Positions 33,468-45,840 of a DNA stretch of 64,000 nucleotides are shown here, piece after piece. Below the pieces are notes generated by a model, which did no database searches, was not told the DNA's origin, and saw only the letters and a list, made by a program, of their open reading frames with translations. The position numbers and the translations under genes were made by a program. Where the stretch lies: positions 99,979,501 to 100,043,500 of the forward strand of contig JAEOAD010000001.1 of assembly GCA_036365145.1 (NCBI GenBank), written 5' to 3'. Numbering within the stretch: position 1 is the first letter of the stretch; each line of letters begins with the position of its first letter. The stretch is from Orientallactaga sibirica. Its lineage: Eukaryota; Chordata; Mammalia; Rodentia; Dipodidae.

Positions 33468-36400
33468 AGAGTTTTTCTTTGACTCACAGCATTGATATCA
33501 TTCATTACTAGTATTTGAGAGGCACAGCTTTGAGGAATTCCAGGATCCTGCAGTTTGGAGCAGAGAATTAAGTAGAGACACACAAGCATAGATGAATCAT
33601 GGAGAGTTCATCAGGAAAGCAAGTCACTTCTATGGCAGGAAGCTGACCCCAGAGCAAGGAGAGAAAATTTTAGTTTCCCAAGTTAAATGCTGTACAAAGG
33701 ATGAAGGGATTTTGGGAAATTTGATAGATCATTTTTTTTTTTTTGAGCCTGCTGTACATGTAACATGTAGTTCTATATACAACTTCATGCATCACAGGTC
33801 ACAGGAGCATCTTAAATCACCTAGGGATATGTGTTTTCATATAATGAGTTACAAGTCTCCTCCAAATACTCTGGTGTATATCTCTGTGCTTTTCCCATGG
33901 CCAGATTTAGTTAGCTTCAGCCAGGGGCGCCAACTTTATTCTTTAAAGTTTTTCCAACTGTTCTGATATATGTTAACTTTGCAGCCTTTTCATAAGACCT
34001 GCTGGATCTCATTCTCCACTCTATCCTCCTGCTTCAGTATTGTTCTTTTCAGACGAGACAGTGCATTTGGCAATCACCTCCCTGAGACCTAGTAAATTGA
34101 ATGTGAACTTTGAAGATACACTGTTACAAAGAACAGAGACTGTTAAAGAAAGCAATATGTGGAAACAATTCTGATCATATATCATAGGTTTGTAGTGCAT
34201 TGTCAACCCTCAATATAATATAGTTGCTACCAAAAAAGCTTGGCTTCTCAGAGAGCCATAAGTATCAGATAAGTATATTTGTTAATAATATTTCATATTA
34301 TTTGTTAATAATATTTCATATTACTTAACTATCTTAGCTCTTGCCCAGAAAATATTTATTTTTTTCCTGGCACAAAGCTGAATAGGGAAATGACAACATC
34401 ATATTTCTAGAGCTAGAACAAACCATATACCATTGAAAGAAATTATCTATCATAGCATGAAAATTTTATTCCTTAGACCAAGTTACTTTTTTATAATCTT
34501 GATATAAATTAAATCCAAAATTTTAATTTCTTGGTTAAAAAGTAATAAAGATTACTGAAATAATAAATATTATTAAAATCAAAACATTAAAAATACTATC
34601 ATTATTTATTTGTTTCTTTTAATTTGATAAAGATTGCTCATTTCTCTAGTCTTTTTACACTTTTATGTCTTTACTTACTAACCACATTAGACTTCTTAGA
34701 AGTGTTTCATACATGTATAATCCTTCTCCATCAATGCATACATGTCTATTTTATTTTGATATATTTTGTTCAGTTTCTTTTCATAAAATCATACATCATT
34801 TAAGCCTCACATTTCTCCTTGGAGTAACTCTATATACATAACTCTATATACATATACATATATGTTCAAAGCTTTCCTTCTGCTATCTATTTTTCCTGGA
34901 TTTTCATAAACATGTTATTATTCTTGAGTTTTATAGATCTGTTAAATATTTGAATTATGAATAAATCTATACTACAAAATATAACATTTAGGCTGCCTAA
35001 TGCCATGTCATTTTTCCCAATGTACTTTCAAATGCAGTTCAAACAGGGACTAAATTACTATAAATAATGGCATATATGTGGGGTACACTGTCATCTTCTC
35101 TACTGGTTTTTAGATGGCTCACAGTGTAGTTTTATGTCCCATAATAAAACCTTCCACAAATCTGGATTTTGTGACATACTCATATTATTTTGACTTTCTC
35201 CTCTAATTGGTGTGTAGTATTGGTGATTGGGAGTGACCTAACTTACCCTTTAGACCAGAATATAAAGGAAACAGGTTTATTAAGTACATTGCAAGGGGTA
35301 GTGGGCTGGGCTAAAACATGAGTACTAACTGCCGAGTGAGTCAGTGAACTGCAGTGGTATTCCATTTTGGAGAAGTACTTGTTCAGTCAGAGTGAGTTCT
35401 TTTAGACAGCATTTTCTACCATGTAATTCCCTCCATGTGAAGGACAGCAGCCCCCATTGATCAGTGAACAAAACTCAGAAGTCTGTGTGAGCTGCTGAAC
35501 ATGAAATTTCCACCTATGCAATCTCTACCATGCAAACATGAGCAGTCCTGATAGGTCAGTGTCTGGTCCCTAGCAGAGGCTGGAGTTACAGGGCATAAAC
35601 TCTATTGTGTCAGGTTCCAACACTTCATGGCTAGAAGTTTGGTGGAAAATAATGTTTTTCCTTCTTGAATTTCTGCACTAAGCTCCTAAGTCCTAATTGG
35701 GACCAATCCCAACTTCTGTTCTCTTAATAACAACCTCCATAACAGCTCATGTTATTCTTACCTTGATTTTCACTTTTTCTTAGAGTATTTGTTATTGTTA
35801 TTGATCTGTGTAAGCTTTGTTATGCTTTGCTATCTCTACATTTTAGTTAGGTTCCCTCTATTCCTTTCTGAAAACTTGAAAAATAAATAATATTAATAAA
35901 TACCTATAAATCCCTAGGAAAGAAATCACACAGACCATGATGTTAGATTGTTGGAGATACCACTGGATACAATTTGTTTCATCTTGCCAAGTGCCTATTA
36001 TAGTGTAGTGCTTTCAACATAGGTAATGTACAATCACTAGACTAAAAAACTCTTTATTCTACTAGTGCATGGAGAAGGGAGAGATTATGAAGGATGAACA
36101 TTGTTATAGGGACAGCACAGAGACACTGCTATATTGTTTGGAATATTTTAACACCTAAAACAGAAAAGTTGGTTGTTTGTTGGCTTTGGGCTTGGGTGGC
36201 CACCATCGGAAAACCAGTTCTGCCAACTTCTCACCGAGTCACTTGATGACTTTCTTAAATTCTCTGAGCTTCATTTTCCTTCCTTGAAAAATAGTGGATG
36301 ACAGTAGCTGCAATATGCATTCAAGGGCTGAATCAGTGTTGAAAAAAATGCCTACTATTTAACATTATGTTCCATACGTTGTCCAAGGGCCTTATTTGTT

Positions 36401-37225
36401 TTAGGATTTAATTCCCAAAATAGCACTACATTAATTTATTATCATTTCATAGAGCAGCAGAGATGAAGGTTAGAAAGAATAAGTCCTTTACTCAAGACTA
36501 TGTAGTAAGTGATGGCCCCAAATCACCAGGTGCTCTAGAATTTTCTAGTATAAATTTCACTAGCAAGACCTTAAAGCATTTGTCACCTCTTTTGGCGAGT
36601 CCTTATTGCTGATGTTCTTCCACTTTCCCTAGCAGCATTCCGTACTTCTCACATAACTGTACTCTTGACTAGCAGCCAAATGTCTCCACTCAACCATCAC
36701 ACCCAAAATGCTTGCAAGGTGCTTAACTCTCCTGTGTTCTCTCCCATTCCAACTGTCCAACTCAGGTTTATTAGACAAATAAATGAACAGATTAGTTAAT
36801 AGTTACTGCCTTATGAATTAAGTCTTCTCTTCACGAGAGACTGGTATCATGAAGATCATAGTAAACACAAAAGAAAAAGCTGGTGAGATAACATATATTA
36901 ATTATTGAGCATCCATCTTTCTTTACTTCTGTCCTAATAGAAGCCTAATTTTATGTGGGCAATGATAGCCAAACTGTTTGATCAATTTAATACTTTCCCT
37001 CCTGGCTAAAATAGGCCACCTATACAATAATGACCAAGACTTCTCAAGTTGAAGCCAGTTGTATGCTTTTAGAAAGCTATTCCTGTTACTAATGGTCACA
37101 TGCCCTCATTCTCTTTGATTCTTCTTCTTCCTGTCAGGAATGTGAGCATAAAACCAGGTAAGGAAAAGTCATCGAACATTGTTTTCATTCTTATCATAGT
37201 GATAAATAAGTCATGATTTTTGTCA
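33468..37225. other. Long unique stretch, about 3.8 kb
   Basis: The longest part of the window without an identified SINE, L1 or LTR. Two blocks are less AT-rich and could be unrecognised old LTRs: 33530-33970 (with a 124-codon frame but an in-frame run of four Phe codons from a T-run) and 35180-35720. No splice-flanked conserved coding stretch seen. Confidence 0.4.
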
Positions 37226-37375
37226 CCGGGTGGGGTGGCATGTGCCTTTAGTCCCAGCACTTGGGAGGCAGAGGTAGGAGGATTGCTGTGAGTTCAAGGC
37301 CACCCTGAGACTACATAGTGAATTCCAGGTCAGCCTACCTCAAAAAACATAAGACAAAAAATAAAAACAAAAAAA
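37226..37375 (+). mobile_element. B1 SINE
   Basis: ACCGGGTGGGGTGGCATGTG head; short loss of the GGGCTAGAGTGAGACCC segment before CTACCTCAAAAAAC. Confidence 0.93.
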
Positions 37376-37721
37376 GTCATGATTTTTAAAGAAGGCAGGT
37401 GCCTCGGCACCTCTACCAGGCCTCTGTGGCTTATAAACAGGATGCTAATTATATCAATAAAATCATATGATTGTTATTAAAAGATATTTTTATTAAAGTT
37501 CCTTAGAAAGGAGGATGAATAAGTTCACAATTAGAAGAGAAAAAGGATTTTTTAACTGACCCCATAACTAAATATGTAATGACTCAAAAAGCAGTTGTCA
37601 TAAAAAATGACCAAGTCTGCCCAATATATTGTAGGGAATAACAGGTTATTTGTATAAATGCAGTGATTTTACTTATATAGCAAACAAGTCTAACCTACCC
37701 ATCAAGACTATTATCTTTTTA
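37376..37721. other. AT-rich DNA, no feature seen
   Basis: Nothing recognised. Confidence 0.35.
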
Positions 37722-37938
37722 AAAAATATTTATCTATTTATTTATTTGAGAGAGAGAGAGAGAGGAAGAGGCAGATAGAAAGAGAGAATGGGTGTGCCAG
37801 GGCCTCCAGCCACTACAAATGAACTCCAGATGCATGTGTACCCTACAGCATCTGGCTTACATGGGTCCTGGGGAATTGAACCAGGGTCCTTAGGCTTCGT
37901 AGGCAAATGCCTTAACTGCTAAGCCATTTCCCCAGCCC
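37722..37938 (-). mobile_element. tRNA-derived SINE, well preserved
   Basis: Plus strand shows AATATTTATCTATTTATTTA tail, GAATTGAACCAGGGTCC, and CTGCTAAGCCATTTCCCCAG head. Confidence 0.92.
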
Positions 37939-38013
37939 CAAGACTATTATCTTTAATAAAATGTTAATATCTAGTATCTAATCCTATCTCTACTTGAGTT
38001 ACACCTAAGTATT

Positions 38014-38609
38014 TGTAGGACATGGTTGAAGGCCCTTGGGCTACTGGAGGTTTAGGCAGACCTGAGCTGTCAGGCATGACTGAAGGCCCCAGACCTGGAG
38101 GTTGCAGAGAGCCTAGACCCAACAATCTCACCTGGACACCAGCAGGAGTGAGGCCACTTCCTCCCCACAGCCCAGGGCACCTGGACATCTTGATAAGACT
38201 TAGGTTTCACTTTCCCCAGAGCCTTGTGACCTTGGTCCACTTAAGTCCCTATATGTAAATGAGGTATCAGCCAGCAGCCTTCACACAGCCAATTCCACTA
38301 TGACCCGTACCCTATAACCTTTTCCCACCACTACTGAGACCATGTGACCCTTTCCTCTCACCCAAAGTCACTATATACTAAATAGTCATCAGCAGGACCT
38401 CTGTACTAACCAATCCCCTTAGGACCCTTACCTCTTCCCACTCTTTCACTAATGCATATAAACCTGTTCCCCTGACAATAAGTGAGCTGCCCTCTGATGC
38501 TGCCTCCCGGGTGTTTCTTCTCGTTGCACTCACAGGCCACTCAAGAGCCTGCTCCACAGTTGCCTGGACGTCTCCAGGAACTTCAGCCACAGGGACCCCA
38601 GGAACCACA
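38014..38609 (+). mobile_element. Solo LTR, ERV2/ERVK-like, 6-bp TSD
   Basis: 596 bp, starts TGTAGGACATGG and ends GAACCACA. Perfect 6-bp target duplications AGTATT at 38008-38013 and 38610-38615 fix both ends. TATA-like GCATATAAAC is at about 38454 and CCAAT at 38410; an AATAAG at about 38478 may serve as polyadenylation signal. No internal sequence, so a solo LTR. Open frames on both strands up to 118 codons are incidental. Confidence 0.88.
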
Positions 38610-38615
38610 AGTATT

Positions 38616-38857
38616 GATGACAAAAAGGAAGATTACTAAAAAAAAAAATGAGAAGAAGCCTATTTTAAATCAAGTTTTATCCTTAGTAACAAATAATTTG
38701 ACTTCCCTTCTCCTTGTTTTCCATGTCTATCTAAGAAATAAAAGTCACTTCTGCCTTGTGGGCAATCTATTTAAGGTACTTTCTAAACTACCAAACATTA
38801 GACAAATATGCAATGTGGTTTCAACCAGGTCAAAATAATTGTGCTATTTCTTTTATT
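38616..38857. other. Unique DNA between LTR and L1 tail
   Basis: A-rich; no feature. Confidence 0.35.
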
Positions 38858-39325
38858 TATTTATTTTTTTTTATTGAGTATTCCATAATTGTAGACAATA
38901 TCCCATGGTACTTTCCTCCCTCCCCCCACTTTTCCCTTTGAAACTTCACTCTCCATCATATCCCTTCCCCCCTCAATCAGTCTCTCTTTTGAGTTTGATG
39001 TCATGATCTTTTCCTCCTATTATGATGGTCTTGTGTAGGTAGTGTCAGGCACTGTGAGGCCATGGATATCCAGGCCATTTTGTGTCTGGAGGAGAGTGTT
39101 GTAAGGAGTCCTACCCTTCCTTTAGCTCTCACATTCTTTCTGCCACCTCTTCTCCAATGGACCCTGAGTTTTAGAGGGTGTGATAGAGATGTTTCAGTGC
39201 TGAGCACTTCTCTGTCCCTTCTTCTCAGCACCATGGTGCCTTCTGAGTCATTACAAGGTCACCACCATCTGAAAAGAGAAGCTTCTCTAACCAAAAGTGA
39301 GAGTAACATTAATATATGTGTATGA
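38858..39325 (-). mobile_element. L1 3'UTR end
   Basis: Reverse orientation. From the plus strand: TTTATTGAGTATTCCATAAT tail, a C-rich run (reverse of a G-rich polypurine tract), then TATGATGGTCTTGTGTAGG, CACTGTGAGGCCATGGATAT and CATCTGAAAAGAGAAGCTTC. The same landmarks appear inverted at 40441-40919. Confidence 0.85.
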
Positions 39326-39429
39326 ACATTAAGAGAAGTGCTTACTGAGGTTTGGGGAAGAGACTGAGTAAAGGAAAAGTGGAGGGAGGGCTAATCAAAA
39401 TCCAAGAGTATATAAATAAATCATATGGA

Positions 39430-40025
39430 AACCTACTTTTTTGGACAATGGAACACTCAGAGGCCATAGATTGTTACTAGAAAATTTTCAGTGCCAGGGA
39501 TGGGATACCTTTCAGTGAGTTGTTGGCCATGGAGGTCACTGATACCCCCAAAACATTACAAGCCATTGCTGAGGCTCTTCTTGGTTTCCCACCAGGAATA
39601 GATGGTAAGACCCTATTGCTGAAAATTCCACATAGTAGGCTGCAAGGTCACTGAGAAATCCTGCTGGAGCTGAACTGAAAACCTCCTCCATGTAGACCAG
39701 CTGACAGAAATCTGGAAAAAGCTATGCTGCTTGCAGTTCAATGGGAGAGAGAAAACACCAGTGGAGATACTCAGTAGTGGACATTACAATCCTTAAATTT
39801 GATGAGCCAGGCCAAATGAGCCAACAGGTGCAATAGTGGCATGTCTGTTATGGGGAAACCAACCTCTCTCTAATTGGACTAATTGGAGGCCTGCTCCATG
39901 AGAGGGAATACATTCCTGATACAGAAAGCCTACAACAGGGGTAGTCATGAGCCCTAGGGGTGTAACGTCTGCTGGTGTTTGATTAAATGTATATACTAGG
40001 TTCACCAAACTGTACTATTTCTATT
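39430..40025 (+). mobile_element. L1 3'UTR, proximal part
   Basis: GAGGCCATAGATTGTTACTAG, GGTAAGACCCTATTGCTGAA, AGGTGCAATAGTGGC and CTCCATGAGAGGGAATACAT are rodent L1 3'UTR landmarks, in forward order. Confidence 0.7.
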
Positions 40026-40440
40026 TGATTGTTTAATGTCAGAACTTTCTTTCCTACTCATTAAGTGTTTCTTAAAAGACAAAGACAACACTGAAGATAC
40101 TACTGACACAGGTAGACATGAGCACTACTGAGAAAAAAAAAATACTTCAGGGAATTTACCAGTTTGATGAGATAAATAGGCACAAAATAATCCCACAACT
40201 CGAATAGATTTGAGAATTGTAAGTACTCTACGAATAAGACGAGAAACATTGTGGGGAATATAGATTTCATTCAATCTGGGTATTCTTGGTTGAGTTTAAG
40301 AATCTGTGTCTCAACAATAGTAACTAAATAATGCTTCACAACAACAAATGCTTTGAATATAACCTGTGTCTGAAATCAAAACTCAATTGACATTTTATCT
40401 GTTAATGTATATTTTAGGTATTAAGATTCAAATAATTATT
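40026..40440. other. Unclassified AT-rich DNA
   Basis: No feature recognised. Confidence 0.35.
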
Positions 40441-40919
40441 ATACAGGTTAGAGAAGCTTCTCTTTTCAGATGGTGGCGACCTTGGGATGACTCAGAAGGC
40501 ACCATGGTAAGGAGAAGAAGGGACAGAGCAGTGCTCATCACTGAAACATCTCTAACACACCTTCCAAGGCTCAGGGCCCATTGCGGAAGAAGGGGTGGAA
40601 AGAATGTAAGAGCCAAAGGAAGAGTAGGATTCCTTACAACATGCTCCTCCAGACACAAAATGGCATGGATATCCATGACCTCACAGTGCCTGACACTATG
40701 TACAGAAGACCATCATAATAGGAGGAAAAGATGATGGCGTCAGAATGAAAAGAGAGACTGATTGAGAGGGGGAAGGGATATGATGGAGAGTGGAGTTTCA
40801 AAGGGGAAAGTGGGGGGAGGGAGGGAAGGACCATGGGATATTGTCTATACTTAAGGAAGTTGTCAATAAAAAATATAATAAGAAAGAATAAAAACAAATA
40901 AAAACTAAAAAAAAAAAAG
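40441..40919 (+). mobile_element. L1 3'UTR end with G-rich tract
   Basis: Forward copy of the terminus: CTCTTTTCAGATGGTGGCGA, GGTGGAAAGAATGTAAGAGC, CACTATGTACAGAAGACC, a polypurine tract at about 40798-40831 (GTGGGGGGAGGGAGGGAAGG), then CCATGGGATATTGTCTATAC and an A-rich tail. Confidence 0.87.
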
Positions 40920-40920
40920 T

Positions 40921-41120
40921 ATTTGTCCTGAAACTTCCAGTACCAGAATTTGGTTGATACACACAATGGTCTGTTGAACAGAGTCCCACAAGGTCCTCAA
41001 AACAAGACAGGCTTCTGTAAAAGCACTTGATTATATGCCTGAGGTAAAAGGTAAGATCCTATTGCTGAAGACATCATAAACTGATTACACAGAACAGAGA
41101 CCTGTCTGGAATCCTCAAGA
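40921..41120 (+). mobile_element. Possible L1 3'UTR fragment
   Basis: GGTAAGATCCTATTGCTGAAG parallels 39605, and the rest is weakly similar. Confidence 0.4.
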
Positions 41121-41864
41121 GATCTTGTCCCCAGGCAGCCCATGTAGTGTGGAAAGAGGTACACAAAAAGTTAGTACAAAAAAGGAAGCTATATTGAAAT
41201 TAAGGGGATTGAATAAGGGGATGTAATATGTGAATAGTAAGGATAAAGCATTGACAAGTGACACTGAGATCAGACAGAGAATGATACAAGGAATATTTCC
41301 AAAAATGACCAAAAATTTCCAAACCATAAAATGGTACATAAAGCAGGAGATATAACAATTATGAATAAATGATCTACAAATGGAATGGCTTTATAATAGA
41401 TGACACAAAATTATACAGTTGGATTACTTACAGATTCCTTTCTCAGTCATTCATAAAAACAGGAGACAGAAAGTCAATCAGTAAATAGATTTGAGAACAA
41501 TATCAACCACATTTCTTCTATAGCATACTTTCCCCAAGTAGACATGGACCATTTCTCATGTAAGACCATATGCAGGGATTAACATGTCTCTGAATATTGA
41601 AATCATACAGTTTGTAATCACAACATAGCATTAGCAAATTTAAAATCAATAACTAAGAGAAACTCAGGTCACACAGAAAAAAAAAAAACTAGTAGAAATT
41701 TGTAAGAAGCAACTTGGTTGATGATTGTAGAAAATCTGGGTACATAAATGTTTATTTCAGAAGAAAATGCTGTAAAATTTGTGATGTTTAATTTCAAGTC
41801 ACTTTGATTGAATTAGGAATCAAATAAGAGACACAACACAGGGCAGGTCTGAGAGTATATGTCA
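41121..41864. other. AT-rich unique DNA
   Basis: No feature recognised. Confidence 0.4.
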
Positions 41865-42317
41865 TGAAAGGATTAACTGAGTGGGGAAAAAAAATCTTTG
41901 GCTGAGTGGGCAGCATATTACGGATGCCAAATACAAAGAGGACTGAGGGGAATCAGGGCTCCTTTGTTCTTCCTGCCTTAGCTCCTTGCTGGTGGGTGTA
42001 CCTCCTGCATTGCTGCTGCCAGTCTTTGCCAACATAGGAACATAGCTTCTTGAAACCAGCTTATCTGTCCTTCCAACATGGACTGAAAACAAGCTGCTCT
42101 CCAGGAATCCTCAAAGCCTTCATTGTCAGATTGGAAATACTGAGGCATCCAGCATCATGAACTGAGCAGCTAATGGGTTCTCAGACTCTCTAGCCTGCAG
42201 GCAGCCATTGTTAGACTGTCCAGCCTGAATTATGTGAGCCAATCTACTACCTCTGCTATGTAATATATATTCATTTGATTGGTTCTGTTTCTTTAAAGAA
42301 CCCTGATTCAATAATAT
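41865..42317 (-). mobile_element. ERVL-like LTR (MLT2-type)
   Basis: The plus-strand end TTGGTTCTGTTTCTTTAAAG...CCCTGATTCAATA is the reverse of the MLT2-type LTR start (TAGTCAGGGTTCTCT...AGAACCAAT). Upstream, CAGACTCTCTAGCCTGCAGGC and TTATGTGAGCCAATCTA fit the same LTR. No TSD found. Confidence 0.6.
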
Positions 42318-42879
42318 AAGCATATGAATCTGATATACATACATACATAAATACATATCCACCCATATGTACCAGGGCTCTGTGATATATTGAATTACCA
42401 AAGTCATTAAAATATATAATTAAGAGGTAAGTATTTCAGAATGTATGAATTATATTCAAATACTATATTAAAATATGATGCTAACTATATTTTTATAATT
42501 TTTCAAAAACATTCTAGATACTTTTCCACCAACCCTTTTCAGTTATTCACTCACACAAGGCCCAGCTTGGTCCTTTTTCTTTTTCTGACATTTTCTTTCT
42601 TTTTTCCTTTTCTTTTCCATGTATGTCCACTCAGGAATCATAGTGTGTTTAAATTATCTGCTGCTAAAATCTTAGATCATAAATTATTACCAAGGAATTT
42701 ATTCAAATATGTTTACTTTTAAACTGAAATTCTGGTACATATATTAGGGCAATTATTGTTTCTGTGTTGACACACTTGGCTCATCTCCTGTGACAATTTC
42801 ACAGAGGATCTTCCATGTAACCTTTTCATAGGAGAAGGGAAAATTGCCTCTGGAATATCTTGGTAACAGCCAATTGCCA
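42318..42879. other. AT-rich unique DNA
   Basis: No feature; a 93-codon frame at 42441 has no motif. Confidence 0.4.
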
Positions 42880-43062
42880 GGCTGGAAAGATGGCTTAGTG
42901 GTTAAGGCACTTGTCTGCAAAGCCTAAGGACCCATGTTTGACTCTCCAGATCCCACATAAGCCAGATGCACAAGGTGACACAAGGGTACAAGGTATCACA
43001 TGCTCATAAGACAGTGCACACTTCTGGAGGTCAACTGCAGTGCTAGAGGCCCTGGCACACAA

Positions 43063-43093
<31 letters not shown>

Positions 43094-43125
43094 CCCTTCT
43101 CTCTGATTAAAAATAATAACTTTTT
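42880..43125 (+). mobile_element. tRNA-derived SINE, long subfamily (eroded)
   Basis: GGCTGGAAAGATGGCTTAGTGG head. The long segment is present (ACACAAGGGTACAAGG...CAGTGCACACTTCTGG) but its CTCF-like core is lost. CT run 43068-43092. Confidence 0.9.
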
Positions 43126-43323
43126 TTAAATCAACTGCCTTGTTACATACATACCAGAATTCATCTTAGTTCTGGGAAAGTTACAACTTCAGAGTTACAT
43201 GGTAGATGATTTTTTATCTAAACAAATAATAGTATAACATAAAATTATGCTCTACCATGTTATTACATTTCAGTGATGTAGAAGATTCTAGAGACAGAAC
43301 TATTGAATAAAAGAGGTTCATAT

Positions 43324-43575
43324 GGGGCTGGAACAATGGTTCATCAGTTAAAGCACTTGCATTAAAAGCTTGACAGCCTGTGTTTGTTTCATCAGTACCC
43401 ATGTAAAGCCAGATGCACAAAGTGATGTGTGCATCTGGAGTATGCTTGCAGTGGCAGGACACTCTAGCATGCCCATATATGCACTCTCTCTGCCTCTCGC
43501 TCTCTCTCTGTCACTCTTTCTCACTCTCTTGCTCTATCTCAAACAAATAAAGCATATTTTATTTTAACAAAAAAG
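43324..43575 (+). mobile_element. tRNA-derived SINE
   Basis: GGGGCTGGAACAATGGTTCATC head; short body type; AAACAAATAAAGC tail. Confidence 0.88.
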
Positions 43576-44192
43576 AGGGTCATATGAGGGTGAAAAAGAG
43601 GACAGAAAGAGAAGGAAAGAAGAGGGCTCCAATAGCCATGAAAACACTAGAATTGGTTGAGTAAACATATGTGCTATGATGCTGTGCTACAGAAGTAATC
43701 AGAATCAAGGGATGTGTGTCTGAAGTAGCCTGACCACCAACTCTTAGAATGAGAGGGTTTGGGAAATATGTAGTATACCAACAGTTTTCTAAGAATGAAA
43801 CACATTTCTAATTAAATGAGGACCAGAGTTTGGATTCTGACTAACACCTTTCGGCACCTATTGCATTGCCAATTCCAGGCAGAGTTTGCAATGGAAGTAA
43901 CAAATTGTATTACACACATTTATTGAAGATAATTTATAGCATATATTTGGTGCTGGGAAACATGAATTCCAAATCTGTTTTTATGATTAGTGGACCACTG
44001 AGAGTGTAACATTCCCAGTCATTACTGAAGCCACATGCAACTCATTGCTCTGACCATCTTTCGGGCTTCAGCTTCCACATCACACAGGTAACTCCTCAGT
44101 TACACTCAGGATTGTTCCTCACTCGCTTTTATTTCCCACATACAGAGTTCAGGTGTTTTTATTGGTGTTGTTTGCTGTTTAAAAAAAGAGTT
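43576..44192. other. Unique DNA
   Basis: No feature recognised. Confidence 0.4.
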
Positions 44193-44418
44193 TCTGGCTT
44201 GAGAGATGGCTTACTGGTTAAGGCACATGCCTGCGAAGCCTAAGGACCCCTGTTCAATTCTCCAGGTCCCACATTAGCCAGATGCACATGGTGGCACCTG
44301 TGTCTGGAGTTTGTTTGCAGTGGTTAGAGGCCCTGGTGCACCCATTGTCATCTTTCTCTGTTTCTCTCTCTCTTCCTCTCTTTGTCTCAAATATAAATAA
44401 AAATAAAATATTTTTTAA
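44193..44418 (+). mobile_element. tRNA-derived SINE
   Basis: GGCTTGAGAGATGGCTTACTGG head, TTCAATTCTCCAGGTCCCAC, ATATAAATAAAAATAAAAT tail. Confidence 0.92.
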
Positions 44419-45374
44419 AGTTTCTCTAGCAAGATAATTATTTATTTACTTAAAATAAATAAAATTATAAAAAGTTGATAAATGAATTTCAACTTTTTAA
44501 CCTGGAATGCCATTTGTAATTGATGGATCAATTGAATGGTTATTTTATTCCATGTAATCTCCATGTTATATTAATATTCATAACTTAGGAACAGAAACCT
44601 TTTAAAAATACTACTCACTTACTAACAAAACTTTCAGGGAAAAGTGATTTGTCTTGCAATACAATCTTGTGAAGCTATGACCAATACTTATAATTCTAGT
44701 GCTTATGATGAGCTCTCTCTCCTTATTAATAGTTTTCATTTTATCTTGCCTATACTATTGTGGTTTAGTTTTACTAGTATTTGACAGTCTGTCAAAATAG
44801 TATATGGAACCATCTCTAATATGTTATCTTTTATCAATTCCCAATGAGTGGTTGAAATTTGCACAGGTGCATCTCCAGAAAAAATCTCTGTGTTAATGTT
44901 GCTCAGAAATGAATGGTGAGATAGACAATAGCTTTTAGAACTAATTAAACGTAATTGTATAAAATTTCTCCCATGACTTATTCTAATTATCTCACATTGA
45001 GGTAGCATATGGCACTGGAAGACAACTAACAAAAATTATTTTCTGTATTTCAAGGATCTTATCTTAAACTTTACTGTTCAAGAAGTTTTTCCTTTCCTTC
45101 AGTAACTCATTCAGCAAAATATTACTAACATTTTGAGAAAACCAAGGATGTTAATTCAACATTAAAATACCTTTAGTAATATATTTTATTTACATAGACA
45201 TGTTTATCTGCAATTTCTCTATGTAACAACAGCATAATAGCAAACAGACTAATAATCCATCAAATAAATAATTGCTTGCACCTTGGTTTTGTCTATTTTA
45301 CAGGCTTTAAATTGAAATCAAATCATGCAGTATTTCTTTTACATTACAGGAAGTAAATTCTAACAATGTCACTT
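44419..45374. other. AT-rich unique DNA
   Basis: A 98-codon frame on the minus strand (44736-45032) has no recognisable motif. CTCACATTGAGGTAGCATATG occurs here at 44991 and again at 45949, so an old repeat may be shared. Confidence 0.4.
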
Positions 45375-45527
45375 TTTGTTTTGTTTGGTTTGGTTTTCTG
45401 AGATGGGGTCTCACTCTAGCCCAGCCTGACCTGGAATTTACTATGTAGTCTCAAGGTAGCCTTGAACTCATGGCAATCCTTTTGCCTCTGCCTCCTGAGT
45501 GCTGGGAATGCCACCACACCCAGCTCG
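45375..45527 (-). mobile_element. B1 SINE
   Basis: Reverse B1: GAGATGGGGTCTCACTCTAG...TGACCTGGAATTTACTATG...CTGAGTGCTGGGAATG. Confidence 0.93.
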
Positions 45528-45840
45528 CAATGTCACTTTTAATGAAAATACACTGTACTTTAAACAGGATTGTGTGGTTGGCATCAAAACCATTTTGATA
45601 TCGCTACTCCTTTTTATTCATGTTTCTTTCATATCTCTCAGCTTCCCTAAAGCTTCTCATGGCTCTTTAGTCAATTACACATAGTCATAAACAATAAACA
45701 TTAAGAAGAATAGGACTGAGATGGTGAGCTTAAAGTTAGCTATAGATAGTAGAAATAAGCTCCCCACACAATTTGCTAATTTGTACAAACAACAACAAAA
45801 AATCTTGAGACCAGCAAGTAGAAGAACATATATTAGAAAT
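45528..45840. other. Unique DNA
   Basis: No feature recognised. Confidence 0.35.

Noticed and set aside
33592..33966. 124-codon open frame as a gene
   Set aside because: No recognisable domain, four consecutive Phe codons come from a T-run, and the surrounding composition is non-coding. Kept only as part of an unclassified block.
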